A stretch of 64,000 nt of DNA, taken from the NCBI RefSeq assembly GCF_014207135.1, contig NZ_JACHCC010000002.1, positions 310,001 to 374,000 of the forward strand. The letters run 5' to 3'. The stretch comes from Pedobacter cryoconitis (GTDB lineage Bacteria; Bacteroidota; Bacteroidia; Sphingobacteriales; Sphingobacteriaceae). Within the stretch, counting starts at the first letter, position 1, and the number at the start of each line of letters is the position of its first letter. The notes under the pieces were generated by a model, which ran no database searches, was not told where the DNA came from, and worked only from the letters and a program-made list of their open reading frames with translations. A program made the translations under genes and the position numbers. Below, piece after piece: positions 26,404 through 34,745 of the stretch.

Positions 26404-26985
26404 ATGATGAGAAAAGCTACCAGAGAAGATAAAAGTCTGATCGTTGACATGCTATCAAAATGTTTTGACGATAATCAAAGCGTGAATTATATAGTTAAAC
26501 AGGATCACAAAAGAAAACAACGCATCATTTCATTAATGCACTACTCCTTTGAAATATGTCACCTATTTGGAGATGTATTTATATCAGATGACAAAAAAGC
26601 CTGTGCTTTAATACTCTATCCCGAACAGAAAAAAATCACTTTAAAAGCGGCAGTCTTGGATCTGATGCTATTGTTGAATTGCATAGGTATCAATAATGCA
26701 GGTAAAGCAATGAGCAGAGAGGGAAAAATCAAAGGTCAATATCCAGATGAACCTATTTATTATTTATGGTTTTTAGGTGTAGACCTTGATGAACAAGGCA
26801 AAGGCCTGGGAAGTAACCTCCTGAATGAATTAATTAACGATAGTGAAAAGAAGCAACGTTCAATTTACCTCGAAACATCGACCCTAAGAAATATACCTTT
26901 TTATAAAAAATTCAACTTTTCTATATTTCAGGAGCTCGACTTTGGTTATAAATTATATATGTTAAAAAGACCAAAAAATCAATAA
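26404..26985 (+). CDS. GNAT family N-acetyltransferase
   Basis: A 193-residue cytoplasmic protein. The acetyl-CoA binding motif A is seen in YYLWFLGVDLDEQGKGLGSN, with the Gln-x-x-Gly-x-Gly/Ser pyrophosphate loop, followed by the amphipathic helix LLNELINDSEKK and the IYLETSTLRNIPFYKKFNF strand-helix typical of the fold. The substrate is unknown. It lies 1 base before the LuxR-type membrane regulator gene, so both are almost certainly co-transcribed; the pair may be a small sensing or detoxification unit. A duplicate ATG (Met1-Met2) leaves the start uncertain by one codon. Confidence 0.85.
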   Translation: MMRKATREDKSLIVDMLSKCFDDNQSVNYIVKQDHKRKQRIISLMHYSFEICHLFGDVFISDDKKACALILYPEQKKITLKAAVLDLMLLLNCIGINNAGKAMSREGKIKGQYPDEPIYYLWFLGVDLDEQGKGLGSNLLNELINDSEKKQRSIYLETSTLRNIPFYKKFNFSIFQELDFGYKLYMLKRPKNQ

Positions 26986-26986
26986 A

Positions 26987-27928
26987 ATGAAGGTTTTTGG
27001 CACAGACATGGACTTGGTGACATTTGTTTTTATAATCCTGGAAACAATCATGTTTATCTGTCAGCTTCTATTTTTCATTCAGAAACCATCTGAAAGAAAG
27101 CGTCGCTATTATATCATACTATTAGGCCTTTTAATCATTTATAATATCTGTGGAGGATTATTTCCAGATCCAAATAATAGTGTCCCCATTGTCATCCAAA
27201 ATATCCTGGCTTATGGAAGCGGCTTTATTATGGCTTGTTATTTACCTTATTACTTTTTTAAAGCTTTTGAGCTTGATAGCTTAAAGTTTCATGCCAGATA
27301 TGGTGTGACATTATTCCTTTTTACCCCATTTTTATTATTTATCGTAATTGAATACTCATTATTCAGAAACATTGACCGGGCAGTAGATCATAGCGTTATT
27401 ATTCCTGCGGTTTATTCTGTTATTGTGCTCTGGGCTATATTGCGGGCCATCAGGTTAAAATATAGAGAAGATTACAGACACAAAACTGAAATGCTGTTAA
27501 CCTATGCCGCAATAGTCCCCTGGGTCTCGATGCCAGTTTTTTCTTTTTATAAGGTTAATCAATTAACCGAAGTCTTATTTACAAACTGTGGTTTTATTAT
27601 CATTACCGTATTATTTATTTGGGAAGTGATCAAACAATCAAGAATGGATAACCTGATATTACTGGGACTCAATAATGGATCATCCAATAAAACTGAAAAC
27701 ATCAACAACGGACTAATCAGTTCCTTTAATGTAAATTGTGAAAACTACAGATTGACTAGCAGAGAAATTGAAATAGCCATCCTGATTTGTGAAGGTATTA
27801 AATATAGAGAAATAGCTGAGCAACTTTTCATTTCCGAAAGAACAGTTACAAAACATGTTCAGAATATGTTTTTAAAAACTAAATCCACAAATAAAACACT
27901 CTTGATAAGATCTTTAAGAGGATCTTGA
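26987..27928 (+). CDS. Membrane-bound LuxR-type transcriptional regulator
   Basis: A 313-residue protein with about seven hydrophobic helices in residues 5-215 (VTFVFIILETIMFICQLLFF, YYIILLGLLIIYNICGG and others) and a GerE/LuxR helix-turn-helix at about 250-310 (LTSREIEIAILICEGIKYRE, EQLFISERTVTKHVQNM). No receiver or kinase domain is present, so signal sensing must go through the membrane part and act directly on DNA from the membrane. It is translated 1 base after the GNAT gene. Targets and ligand are unknown. The basic QSRMD linker joins the last helix to the DNA-binding domain. Confidence 0.85.
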   Translation: MKVFGTDMDLVTFVFIILETIMFICQLLFFIQKPSERKRRYYIILLGLLIIYNICGGLFPDPNNSVPIVIQNILAYGSGFIMACYLPYYFFKAFELDSLKFHARYGVTLFLFTPFLLFIVIEYSLFRNIDRAVDHSVIIPAVYSVIVLWAILRAIRLKYREDYRHKTEMLLTYAAIVPWVSMPVFSFYKVNQLTEVLFTNCGFIIITVLFIWEVIKQSRMDNLILLGLNNGSSNKTENINNGLISSFNVNCENYRLTSREIEIAILICEGIKYREIAEQLFISERTVTKHVQNMFLKTKSTNKTLLIRSLRGS

Positions 27929-27972
27929 TCCCTCATTAAATATAAACTACTCAAAATAAGGTACTTATATAA

Positions 27973-28037
27973 TTACGTATAATTTACGTACTATATAAAA
28001 CAGTAGCTTCTTAATGAAAAATACTAAATTTTACGTA
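27973..28037. promoter_or_regulatory. Three TTACGTA repeats upstream of the DinB-like gene
   Basis: TTACGTA occurs at 27973-27979, 27984-27990 and 28031-28037. The first two are 11 bases apart, about one helical turn, and contain the palindrome TACGTA. They lie 45-110 bases before the gene at 28083 and after the LuxR-type gene, so they may be an operator. Confidence 0.35.
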
Positions 28038-28082
28038 TTTACTGGTTTCCAGTTTCTATACATCTTTGGCATAGACTAATCT

Positions 28083-28559
28083 ATGTTCATGAACAGTAAA
28101 ATTGATATTCATACAGAAAAAATAATAGAAAGTTACGATGTGCATACTTCGCTGTTTTCTAAAATAATTGAAGGAATTATTGAAAGAGATCTCCATCACT
28201 TTATACCCGGCTCTAATCAAATCCCCTGGCTGATTGGAAGTCAGGTTCAACTTCGGTACGAAGCAGCAAGCTGGATGGGTATTAACAAAAAACAAAAGGC
28301 AGAAGCCCTGTTTCGTAACAACAAAGAAGTTCAGCATGATATAACTTATCCATCTGTTACCTCCTTCAACGAAGATTGGAAAAGAATCAGTCCTATTTTA
28401 AGAAATGCAATCCTGGAGTTAGACGATGAAGATCTGTTTACCTATTCAGAAAAAGAGCCAGGAAAAAGAGGAACATTCTATGATCTTCTTTCACATATTA
28501 TTCAAAGAGAGACTAACTGTATTGCTATGATTACCTTATGGCGAGGGATACTCACATAA
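28083..28559 (+). CDS. DinB-like four-helix protein, degenerate
   Basis: A 158-residue cytoplasmic protein with the DinB/DUF664 layout: a first helix (SLFSKIIEGIIERDLHHFIP), a second helix after a Pro-Trp-Leu-Ile-Gly turn (PWLIGSQVQLRYEAASWMG), a third near 105-125 and the last LLSHIIQRETNCIAMITLWR. The His residues that bind metal in active members are largely replaced by Gln, Ser, Cys and Asn, so it may have lost metal binding. The start may be the first ATG or Met3. No operon partner is seen. Confidence 0.65.
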   Translation: MFMNSKIDIHTEKIIESYDVHTSLFSKIIEGIIERDLHHFIPGSNQIPWLIGSQVQLRYEAASWMGINKKQKAEALFRNNKEVQHDITYPSVTSFNEDWKRISPILRNAILELDDEDLFTYSEKEPGKRGTFYDLLSHIIQRETNCIAMITLWRGILT

Positions 28560-28599
28560 AAGCCTCCGTTACGGCATTACCTTATTGGCGATTTTGTTC

Positions 28600-29220
28600 T
28601 CATTTCTTCGTCAGTTTATAGCTCAGGTGTGTTGTCAAGTCTGATGGTATTACTTCTACAATTTGAATATCATATTTGTCTTTGTCAATATCATCAAACA
28701 GCCGGATACCACTTCCTAAAAAAACAGGAGCGATGTGAATGAAAAATTCGTCCACAAGCCCTGCATTGAGAAATTGTTGAATGGTATTGGCACCACCTTG
28801 TATTCTTATGTCCTTTCCGTTGGCAGACTGCCTTGCTTTTTCTAATGCACTTTGTATTCCGTCATTGATGAAATAAAAAGTTGTTGTCCCTTTTTGAACC
28901 CAGGGTTCCCGTTTTTCATGTGTCAGCACATAAACATCTGCTTTATATAAATCTTCTGCCCAATGGACTTCCCCTTCTTCAAACATTCGCTTTCCCATAA
29001 TGTAAGCACCTGTTCTTGCAAACACATCATCAATTAATTTACTGTCTGCACCATACTCTTCACCGCCTTCCATATTGATGTGTTTCCAAAATGCTTTTTG
29101 TTTAAACATCCAGCTGTGGATTTTTGGTGAAACACCACCCATTGGGTTGGCTGGACTTCTGTTATCACCTGCGAAAAAACCATCTAATGATATTCCGCTG
29201 TCAAAGATAATTTTGCTCAT
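28600..29220 (-). CDS. Dihydrofolate reductase family protein (RibD C-terminal-like)
   Basis: A 206-residue cytoplasmic reductase. It opens with IIFDSGISLDGFFAGDNRSP, the first strand of the RibD_C/DHFR-like fold, and contains TGAYIMGKRMFEEGEVHW, VYVLTHEKREP and the NADPH-loop IRIQGGANTIQQFLNAGLVD followed by DEFFIHIAPVFLGSGIRLFD. All the usual motifs of the small YyaP/YwjB-type reductases are present and the length is normal. The physiological substrate is unknown. It is transcribed alone, convergent with the DinB-like gene. Confidence 0.9.
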   Translation of the reverse strand: MSKIIFDSGISLDGFFAGDNRSPANPMGGVSPKIHSWMFKQKAFWKHINMEGGEEYGADSKLIDDVFARTGAYIMGKRMFEEGEVHWAEDLYKADVYVLTHEKREPWVQKGTTTFYFINDGIQSALEKARQSANGKDIRIQGGANTIQQFLNAGLVDEFFIHIAPVFLGSGIRLFDDIDKDKYDIQIVEVIPSDLTTHLSYKLTKK

Positions 29221-29253
29221 AATTTTTATTTATCGTCTGTTAAAGTTGATTTG

Positions 29254-31965
29254 TTAAGAGACTGTAATATTTAAAATTTCATCCTGTTTAACGTTGATCT
29301 TTTTTTCAGAGGAGATAATTAAAGATGTTCCCTCCTGAGTAAAACTAACCGGGACTTGCACAGTACCACATAACATCAGCACTGACTTTACCTTTCCCTT
29401 GTTCATTTTTTCCAATGAAATTTGCTGAATTTGTAATTCCCCGTATTTCATTTCCAATTGATGGACCTGTTTAAGTCCCTCCTGTTTCTGCATATAAGTT
29501 CCCCAGCCGCTAGCTGACGTAAACGGCGCTTTGAAATCCTTACTGTTCCATTTTGGCGCAAAGCGGATGTACCCCTTTGGGCCATGATATTCAAACCCAC
29601 AGGCTGCTATAAAAGTCCCGTAACTCGCCATAGCCCTCGCATAATGATCGCTACACTCAATTTCATTAAATGGGTTTCTCTTTGCAGCATGATAGCGCTC
29701 CTGAATGACCCGGGTTAAAATAAGGCTCTCTTCAACCAGGCCTTCAGCCATCAAATGTGCAGCGACCTGATGTTCAAAACCGCTCATACACTCATGAAAG
29801 TAACCTAATTGCCAACCTACATTCTCACCAAAAGGCTTCGCCTCATTATGTGGATTAGTATTCATCACCATCCCTCCTTCTCCCGAAAGCGCATACGGAC
29901 GTCCGCCAATATGAGTTTTAATATAAGGTCCTACATCCATCGTAAAATTGTATTTCCATAACGCTTTTAAAGCCGATAAGGTTTTTTCTTTATTCAATAC
30001 CCTTGGCAACCCAACTTGAAAAGCCCAGCTTTGTCCATATACCTGGTCGATATGACAAGTATTATAAGATCCTAATTTTTGGCGACCCTGAACAGAATCC
30101 GGACGATGGATAAAGTATTCTCCATTAAAAAGCTCCTTTTCCATATTGCTACGCCCCTTTGCTACATAACGCTCGCAAATCTGGGCAAATCTGGCATCAT
30201 TCATTTCTACCGCCATAGCATGACCAGCACTTGCAGCAGCAATACATAAACCTACAATCCAGGCAATTTCCCCTTCCCAGACAGCATCCAGTGTATTTTC
30301 CATCGGCGTGTCTGTCATCCCGTCTCCGTTTTTATCCTGATCCAGCATAAACTGTATAGCTTTCTTGATCTTAGGCCAGTTTGTACTTAGAAAAGCATCA
30401 TCTTTACTCATCTGATGTTCACGGTAAAAACGCAATACTGTTCCGGCCTGTCCATCAATTGCAGGACTGGTTTCATTCTCACCCCTAAAGAGTATGGCCC
30501 CACTTTCTTCTTTAAAACCAAGTCCAATATCTACCCGCTCACGAAGATCTCTTTCCAGTTCCGGAAAGATCCGTGCTACGGCTTGCGCATACTGCCACAC
30601 GTGTGTACAGGTCCCGGCACATGCTCCGACTCCTTCCCAGCTCCAGAATCTTCCATCTGCAAAGCGGTAGGTATTAGCTGTAGCTAAAGTTCCAATATTG
30701 ACAAACGTGCGTTCCAGAAACCAATGGGGTAAACTCGAATTATTCCATGTAGTGCACCACAACTCTGTGTTGTCTGTTAATTTTTGAAAATTGTTTTCCA
30801 GATACTGACTTACCTCATTCGCATCTTTAAATCTTACAGCATAATAGTATCCGTCCTGTGCATCCTTCACCAACTTTTTAAGCTTAAGATTCAGGTTGTT
30901 AAAATGCCAGCTGATCGAATAATCTGCATAAAAAGATTGACCAGGATCAATTTCACCAGATAAGCTTAATCCACCCACTAATTTTTCAGGTGCTTCAACT
31001 GTAGCCACATCAATAAAATTCAGTCCAAAATGTTCTTCAGTCACAGGCCAGACATTGATTGCTGACTGAGCTTTTGCCTGCTTATGGTGCAATGTAAAAC
31101 ACATTGTCCCGGTATCGGTTGCATCTTTAATTGTCCCTTCAAATTCAGAGTGAATTTTGACTGCTTTTGAAGTAGAAATAACTGTGTTTTTACGTTTCCC
31201 AGTATTTTCTTTGCCTGATAGCTTATTTACTCCATTCTCCATCCAGCCTAATATTGATACAGTCACTGGACTATGGGTTTTGTTTTCCACTTCTAACCTC
31301 AATATAGTTGCAGGTAATGAAGAGCTTTCTTCGTCCAGCGGAATAAAAGGTGAGTATATCTTTAAACTAACAGCAACAGGAAAGTCTTTACTGATATAAC
31401 TGATAATCGCCATTGGATAAGCCGGTTTGAAAATAACTTCATCCCAGTCGGCTTCCTTCAGTTCTTTGAGATAGGTCTTTTTATTGACCACAATTTTTAC
31501 GGCAAACCCCTGTTCCAGAATCCGAAGATTATCAGCTATTGCCGGCTCTATATAAGCTGATCCATCCCTTGAACGTATTTTCCTTAAAGATGTACCATCA
31601 TTCCAACTGACCGTCTTTGGTTCTATTCCTTCATTTGAGTCTTCAAAGGTTTCATTATAGATTTGCCAGAGCCATAACCTGCCATCGCCACCAGCATAAA
31701 CAGTACCCGCATGCAGCCCCCCGGCTGGCATACCAATATATTTAAGCTCGTTTTTACTTTTATAGTAAGCAGTAGCCTCGCCACGATTATAAAGGGAACT
31801 AACCCATAATGGGTCAAGATTTTTGTTTTCAGGGATGTTATGTAATGGATATCCGTGGGCAAAAATACTTTTAGCCCAGACAGGGAATTGCAAAGCAAAA
31901 ATACCCAGGCTTAAGAGTCCGGTTTTCTTAATAAAATCTCTGCGATCAATCGAATTCTTATCCAT
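29254..31965 (-). CDS. GH116 family glycosidase with Tat-type signal
   Basis: A 903-residue protein resembling GBA2-type non-lysosomal glucosylceramidases. The N-terminus has a twin-arginine motif (DRRDFIKKTGLLSLGIFAL), suggesting folded export. The beta-sandwich follows (IGMPAGGLHAGTVYAGGDGR then LWLW), and from about 400 the (alpha/alpha)6 barrel (FWSWEGVGACAGTCTHVWQY, DKNGDGMTDTPMENTLDAVW, GENVGWQLGYFHECMSGFEH). GH116 enzymes cleave beta-glucosides or beta-xylosides with retention using one Glu and one Asp; exact residues are not assigned here. No transporter adjoins it, so it stands as a single periplasmic enzyme. Confidence 0.88.
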   Translation of the reverse strand: MDKNSIDRRDFIKKTGLLSLGIFALQFPVWAKSIFAHGYPLHNIPENKNLDPLWVSSLYNRGEATAYYKSKNELKYIGMPAGGLHAGTVYAGGDGRLWLWQIYNETFEDSNEGIEPKTVSWNDGTSLRKIRSRDGSAYIEPAIADNLRILEQGFAVKIVVNKKTYLKELKEADWDEVIFKPAYPMAIISYISKDFPVAVSLKIYSPFIPLDEESSSLPATILRLEVENKTHSPVTVSILGWMENGVNKLSGKENTGKRKNTVISTSKAVKIHSEFEGTIKDATDTGTMCFTLHHKQAKAQSAINVWPVTEEHFGLNFIDVATVEAPEKLVGGLSLSGEIDPGQSFYADYSISWHFNNLNLKLKKLVKDAQDGYYYAVRFKDANEVSQYLENNFQKLTDNTELWCTTWNNSSLPHWFLERTFVNIGTLATANTYRFADGRFWSWEGVGACAGTCTHVWQYAQAVARIFPELERDLRERVDIGLGFKEESGAILFRGENETSPAIDGQAGTVLRFYREHQMSKDDAFLSTNWPKIKKAIQFMLDQDKNGDGMTDTPMENTLDAVWEGEIAWIVGLCIAAASAGHAMAVEMNDARFAQICERYVAKGRSNMEKELFNGEYFIHRPDSVQGRQKLGSYNTCHIDQVYGQSWAFQVGLPRVLNKEKTLSALKALWKYNFTMDVGPYIKTHIGGRPYALSGEGGMVMNTNPHNEAKPFGENVGWQLGYFHECMSGFEHQVAAHLMAEGLVEESLILTRVIQERYHAAKRNPFNEIECSDHYARAMASYGTFIAACGFEYHGPKGYIRFAPKWNSKDFKAPFTSASGWGTYMQKQEGLKQVHQLEMKYGELQIQQISLEKMNKGKVKSVLMLCGTVQVPVSFTQEGTSLIISSEKKINVKQDEILNITVS

Positions 31966-32174
31966 AATTAAATATAGTACTAAACTAAATCAATTTAATT
32001 ATCCGATAATGAATATGCCAAAATCACATACTATTACAGTTAAATCATAAAATGAAATATCTTAATGTAAGACTGTTTGTACACCAGCCTTTCTATTCAG
32101 TTTTTGGATGCCAGGATTGGCCTGAATAATTGCCCAGTAGAATGGCGCTGAGGAAAGCCCCCTATTAATAAACA

Positions 32175-32215
32175 TATTATCAATAAGTCAAAAACACATT
32201 GACTTATTGATAATA
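32175..32215. terminator. Perfect 16-bp inverted repeat after the leader-peptide gene
   Basis: TATTATCAATAAGTCA (32175-32190) pairs with TGACTTATTGATAATA (32200-32215) around 9 bases. It begins 11 bases past the stop of the small peptide gene on the minus strand. The following bases are only mildly T-rich, so it may be a terminator or an mRNA-stabilising hairpin. Confidence 0.6.
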
Positions 32216-32225
32216 CTCTGGTTCT

Positions 32226-32432
32226 TTATTTAAGAACACCGAATAAATTTTGTGTAAGTGCACCAAGGCCTGATACAAGTCCAGCTAAGCCACTAACGAT
32301 TGTTTTTCCGTATAAATCAACAACATTATATAATGTTGTGAATAAACCTCCGTTAGCATAGTATCCGCCAGCGATATTTACTTGTTCTTCAGCGGTCAAT
32401 TCCTGTAATTCATTTAATTCAATCTTTTTCAT
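32226..32432 (-). CDS. Double-glycine leader peptide (bacteriocin-like precursor)
   Basis: A 68-residue precursor. The leader MKKIELNELQELTAEEQVNI followed by AGG (residues 1-23) is charged and ends in a double glycine like substrates of C39-peptidase ABC exporters in Bacteroidota. The core (24-68) has no Cys, so no lanthionine or disulfide is possible. It begins YYANGG and then becomes a hydrophobic, Gly-rich helix with GxxGxxxGxG spacing, typical of class II bacteriocins or membrane-active peptides. No exporter, immunity or modification gene lies nearby. It is a single gene with its own hairpin downstream. Export and activity are inferred. Confidence 0.75.
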   Translation of the reverse strand: MKKIELNELQELTAEEQVNIAGGYYANGGLFTTLYNVVDLYGKTIVSGLAGLVSGLGALTQNLFGVLK

Positions 32433-32691
32433 AATCGTTAAATTTAATATTAGTGCTTACTCTATCAGCTTTTCAGCATCCGCTAGGTTAAAACGACAGA
32501 AAGGCATATTTAAGGCATCTATTTACCAGTCAGCCATATATATACCAAAATATCATTTTTTAAAATTACAAATAACACATCATCAATTTCTTTCACAAAT
32601 CAAAATGGATAAAATGAATGAAATGTGTGAACATTGTGAATATCTCTGCCAGATTTACAATAAACGGCTGTTAAGATCCCTTGCTATCATT
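32433..32691. other. Intergenic region upstream of the leader-peptide gene
   Basis: AT-rich sequence that must hold the peptide promoter on the minus strand. No confident -7/-33 pair is seen. A 43-codon Cys-containing frame at 32605-32736 runs into the adjacent terminator hairpin and is not called. Confidence 0.4.
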
Positions 32692-32727
32692 AAAAAATCC
32701 TTATCTAAATTAATAGATAAGGATTTT
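32692..32727 (-). terminator. Rho-independent terminator of the second SusCD operon
   Basis: A perfect 13-bp stem (AAAATCCTTATCT with AGATAAGGATTTT) is followed on the minus strand by a T6 run. It starts 24 bases past the DUF4302 stop and separates the operon from the leader-peptide gene. Confidence 0.88.
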
Positions 32728-32751
32728 CTAGAGTAAAATTATCCAAATGTA

Positions 32752-33615
32752 TCAGGAAGCTACAATCTCGTACCTTTTTCCCTTCCACATAATATACATT
32801 GATAATTTTGCAGTATCATAAAACACTTCATTGATAACAATATCATTATATAAAATGGGAGTCTGGAAAAAGAGACTGTTAACTGTCGGCCCCCATTTTG
32901 TCGTTTGCTTTTGACTAACACCTTTACTATCTGTATAAATCAGTGTAAATGTTCTGTCGTTGTCCTTATCGGTGACGATAGTACATTCCGGATTATGGGT
33001 TGCATCAATGGCTAAGTTTAGTTTTTTGCCCATGATTGACGTTGAATAATTAATCAAAGCGGTTTTGAACACTTGTAAACCATCTTTTTGGTAGGCATCA
33101 TACTCTGCCGCGGTTGCTTTAATCAAAGTCATCGGAGTTTGATTAAAATTACCAGTAAACCTGATTGTATCAGATGATGCGCTCGTAAAAGAAAACTCAA
33201 TATCTGAACTATATCCACTACCCCTAACCCCATTCTGAGGATCAGACAAGATGCTCAGTGAAGAATAAGTATCAAATATAAGCGAAGTACGTTGCAATGA
33301 TTTGAGTTGATAACTACTGATCCCCGGATCACCATAAGCAGGTGAAATCAGCTTTAAGGAAGGATCAGGATAAGTTTGCACTTGATTTTGATCATTAAAT
33401 TTAAAAAAGAATCCTCTACCAATATCAGATCCCGGGAAAATCACAGCCTTCCATCCATAGGGAGCAGATGTTAACAATAATTGATCTTTTTTAAGATCGG
33501 TTAATGCACGTTGCTGTGCTGCATTCCCAAAAACTAAGGATTCATCTTTTTTACTGCAACCAAATAAACCGGCTAGCAGGAACAATATATAGGTGTAAAA
33601 AAAATATTTTTTCAT
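32752..33615 (-). CDS. DUF4302-type lipoprotein
   Basis: A 287-residue lipoprotein (lipobox FGC, Cys20). The opening of the mature part (RALTDLKKDQLLLTSAPYGW then KAVIFPGSDIGRGFFFKF) is the hallmark of the DUF4302 family, which is encoded almost always next to SusC, SusD and a zinc metallopeptidase lipoprotein. It is probably surface-exposed and part of the same uptake complex; function is unproven. It is last in the minus-strand operon, 50 bases after the metallopeptidase gene and just before a strong terminator. Confidence 0.82.
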   Translation of the reverse strand: MKKYFFYTYILFLLAGLFGCSKKDESLVFGNAAQQRALTDLKKDQLLLTSAPYGWKAVIFPGSDIGRGFFFKFNDQNQVQTYPDPSLKLISPAYGDPGISSYQLKSLQRTSLIFDTYSSLSILSDPQNGVRGSGYSSDIEFSFTSASSDTIRFTGNFNQTPMTLIKATAAEYDAYQKDGLQVFKTALINYSTSIMGKKLNLAIDATHNPECTIVTDKDNDRTFTLIYTDSKGVSQKQTTKWGPTVNSLFFQTPILYNDIVINEVFYDTAKLSMYIMWKGKRYEIVAS

Positions 33616-33665
33616 TACGCTGTTTTTTATAAAAAATTTATACTCCGAAAAAATTTGAATTGCTC

Positions 33666-34703
33666 TTATTTGGTCGCATTTGCAAGAGACTTTTGTACAT
33701 TAGTTTGTAAGCTATAAAAGTCAATGTTATAGGCCGATTTAAAATAAGCTACGACAATGGCTTCTTTTTTTCTTAGCTTGGCTACACCTGCAGAATAATC
33801 TGGCTTAACCAGTTCCTTAATAAAAAAGGGAGAAATTGATGCTAATGTACCATTGTAAACTTTTAGAATCGCAGGAAGATCTGAAACCTTATAATACTGT
33901 CCTGCATTGGGATCATAAGTGTAATAAGATCCTGCCGGGTACAAAGCCGGGTCAGGAAATGGGGTACTTTGTTTAAGGTAAGTATTTTCATAATAGTCCT
34001 TACCCCAGGTTAGCATCCACGAAACTGTCTCAGCGAAATCTTCTACCGGCTCTTTCCTGGCGTATCCGGAAATAAACCCCAGTGCAAGCGGGTTCACCGG
34101 GGAATTATACCAATCAGCAATATAATCTGATGGAGTGATCACATTGAAATCTGTAGTATAGGCTTTTTTCTGATTAAGAATGTGTGTAAATTCATGGTGA
34201 ATTAAATGCAGCAAATCTGATACTTTAGCCTTGTCTTTAGGATCTGTACTATTAATATCACTCAATAATATGTCCAGGCCACCTTCTGCCAGTCCATTGA
34301 TCCCATTTCCGTCTTTAGTTAATATTGGACTGCCTGCAAGGATTAACTGTTTAGGAGAGTAGGTCTTCATAAACAGATCACTTCCCGTTTCTGCATTGTA
34401 TGGATCTATCCACACTTGTTTTAAACTTGTCATAGCTGGAAGTACTTTGTCTACTCGGGGTGGTACAATGGTATACTGCTTGTCAAATTGCGACTGATCC
34501 CACTTATATTTCACCTCAATATTATATGGTTTTACTAAAAGAACATTTAGTGCAGAATCAAGGGCCGTCTTTCCTGATACCTCACCACCAAGGTAATTAT
34601 CCTGAAGGACCAGTTTATCATTCTTTTTACAGGAAAATATAGAAATTGCAATTGAAGCAAGCAGGATCAGCTTAATGTTTCTAATTTTTAGAATTGTTTT
34701 CAT
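33666..34703 (-). CDS. SusD-associated zinc-binding metallopeptidase lipoprotein
   Basis: A 345-residue lipoprotein (FSC lipobox, Cys25). The zinc motif HEFTH gives His170, Glu171 and His174 within LLHLIHHEFTHILNQKK, and a later acidic motif (EPVEDFAETVSWM) probably supplies the third ligand and structural support. The family is the putative zinc-binding metallopeptidase found with SusC/SusD and DUF4302. It is expected at the cell surface, cutting protein so that fragments can pass through SusC. It lies 42 bases after SusD in the same operon. The substrate is unknown. Confidence 0.88.
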   Translation of the reverse strand: MKTILKIRNIKLILLASIAISIFSCKKNDKLVLQDNYLGGEVSGKTALDSALNVLLVKPYNIEVKYKWDQSQFDKQYTIVPPRVDKVLPAMTSLKQVWIDPYNAETGSDLFMKTYSPKQLILAGSPILTKDGNGINGLAEGGLDILLSDINSTDPKDKAKVSDLLHLIHHEFTHILNQKKAYTTDFNVITPSDYIADWYNSPVNPLALGFISGYARKEPVEDFAETVSWMLTWGKDYYENTYLKQSTPFPDPALYPAGSYYTYDPNAGQYYKVSDLPAILKVYNGTLASISPFFIKELVKPDYSAGVAKLRKKEAIVVAYFKSAYNIDFYSLQTNVQKSLANATK

Positions 34704-34745
34704 ATTATTTAATAATATAATTGATTTTCGATAAATTTCATTGTA

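Noticed and set aside
32605..32736. 43-codon frame with three clustered Cys residues
   Set aside because: Its second half is the terminator hairpin of the opposite operon, so the frame is most likely accidental, although the CEHCEYLC pattern drew attention.
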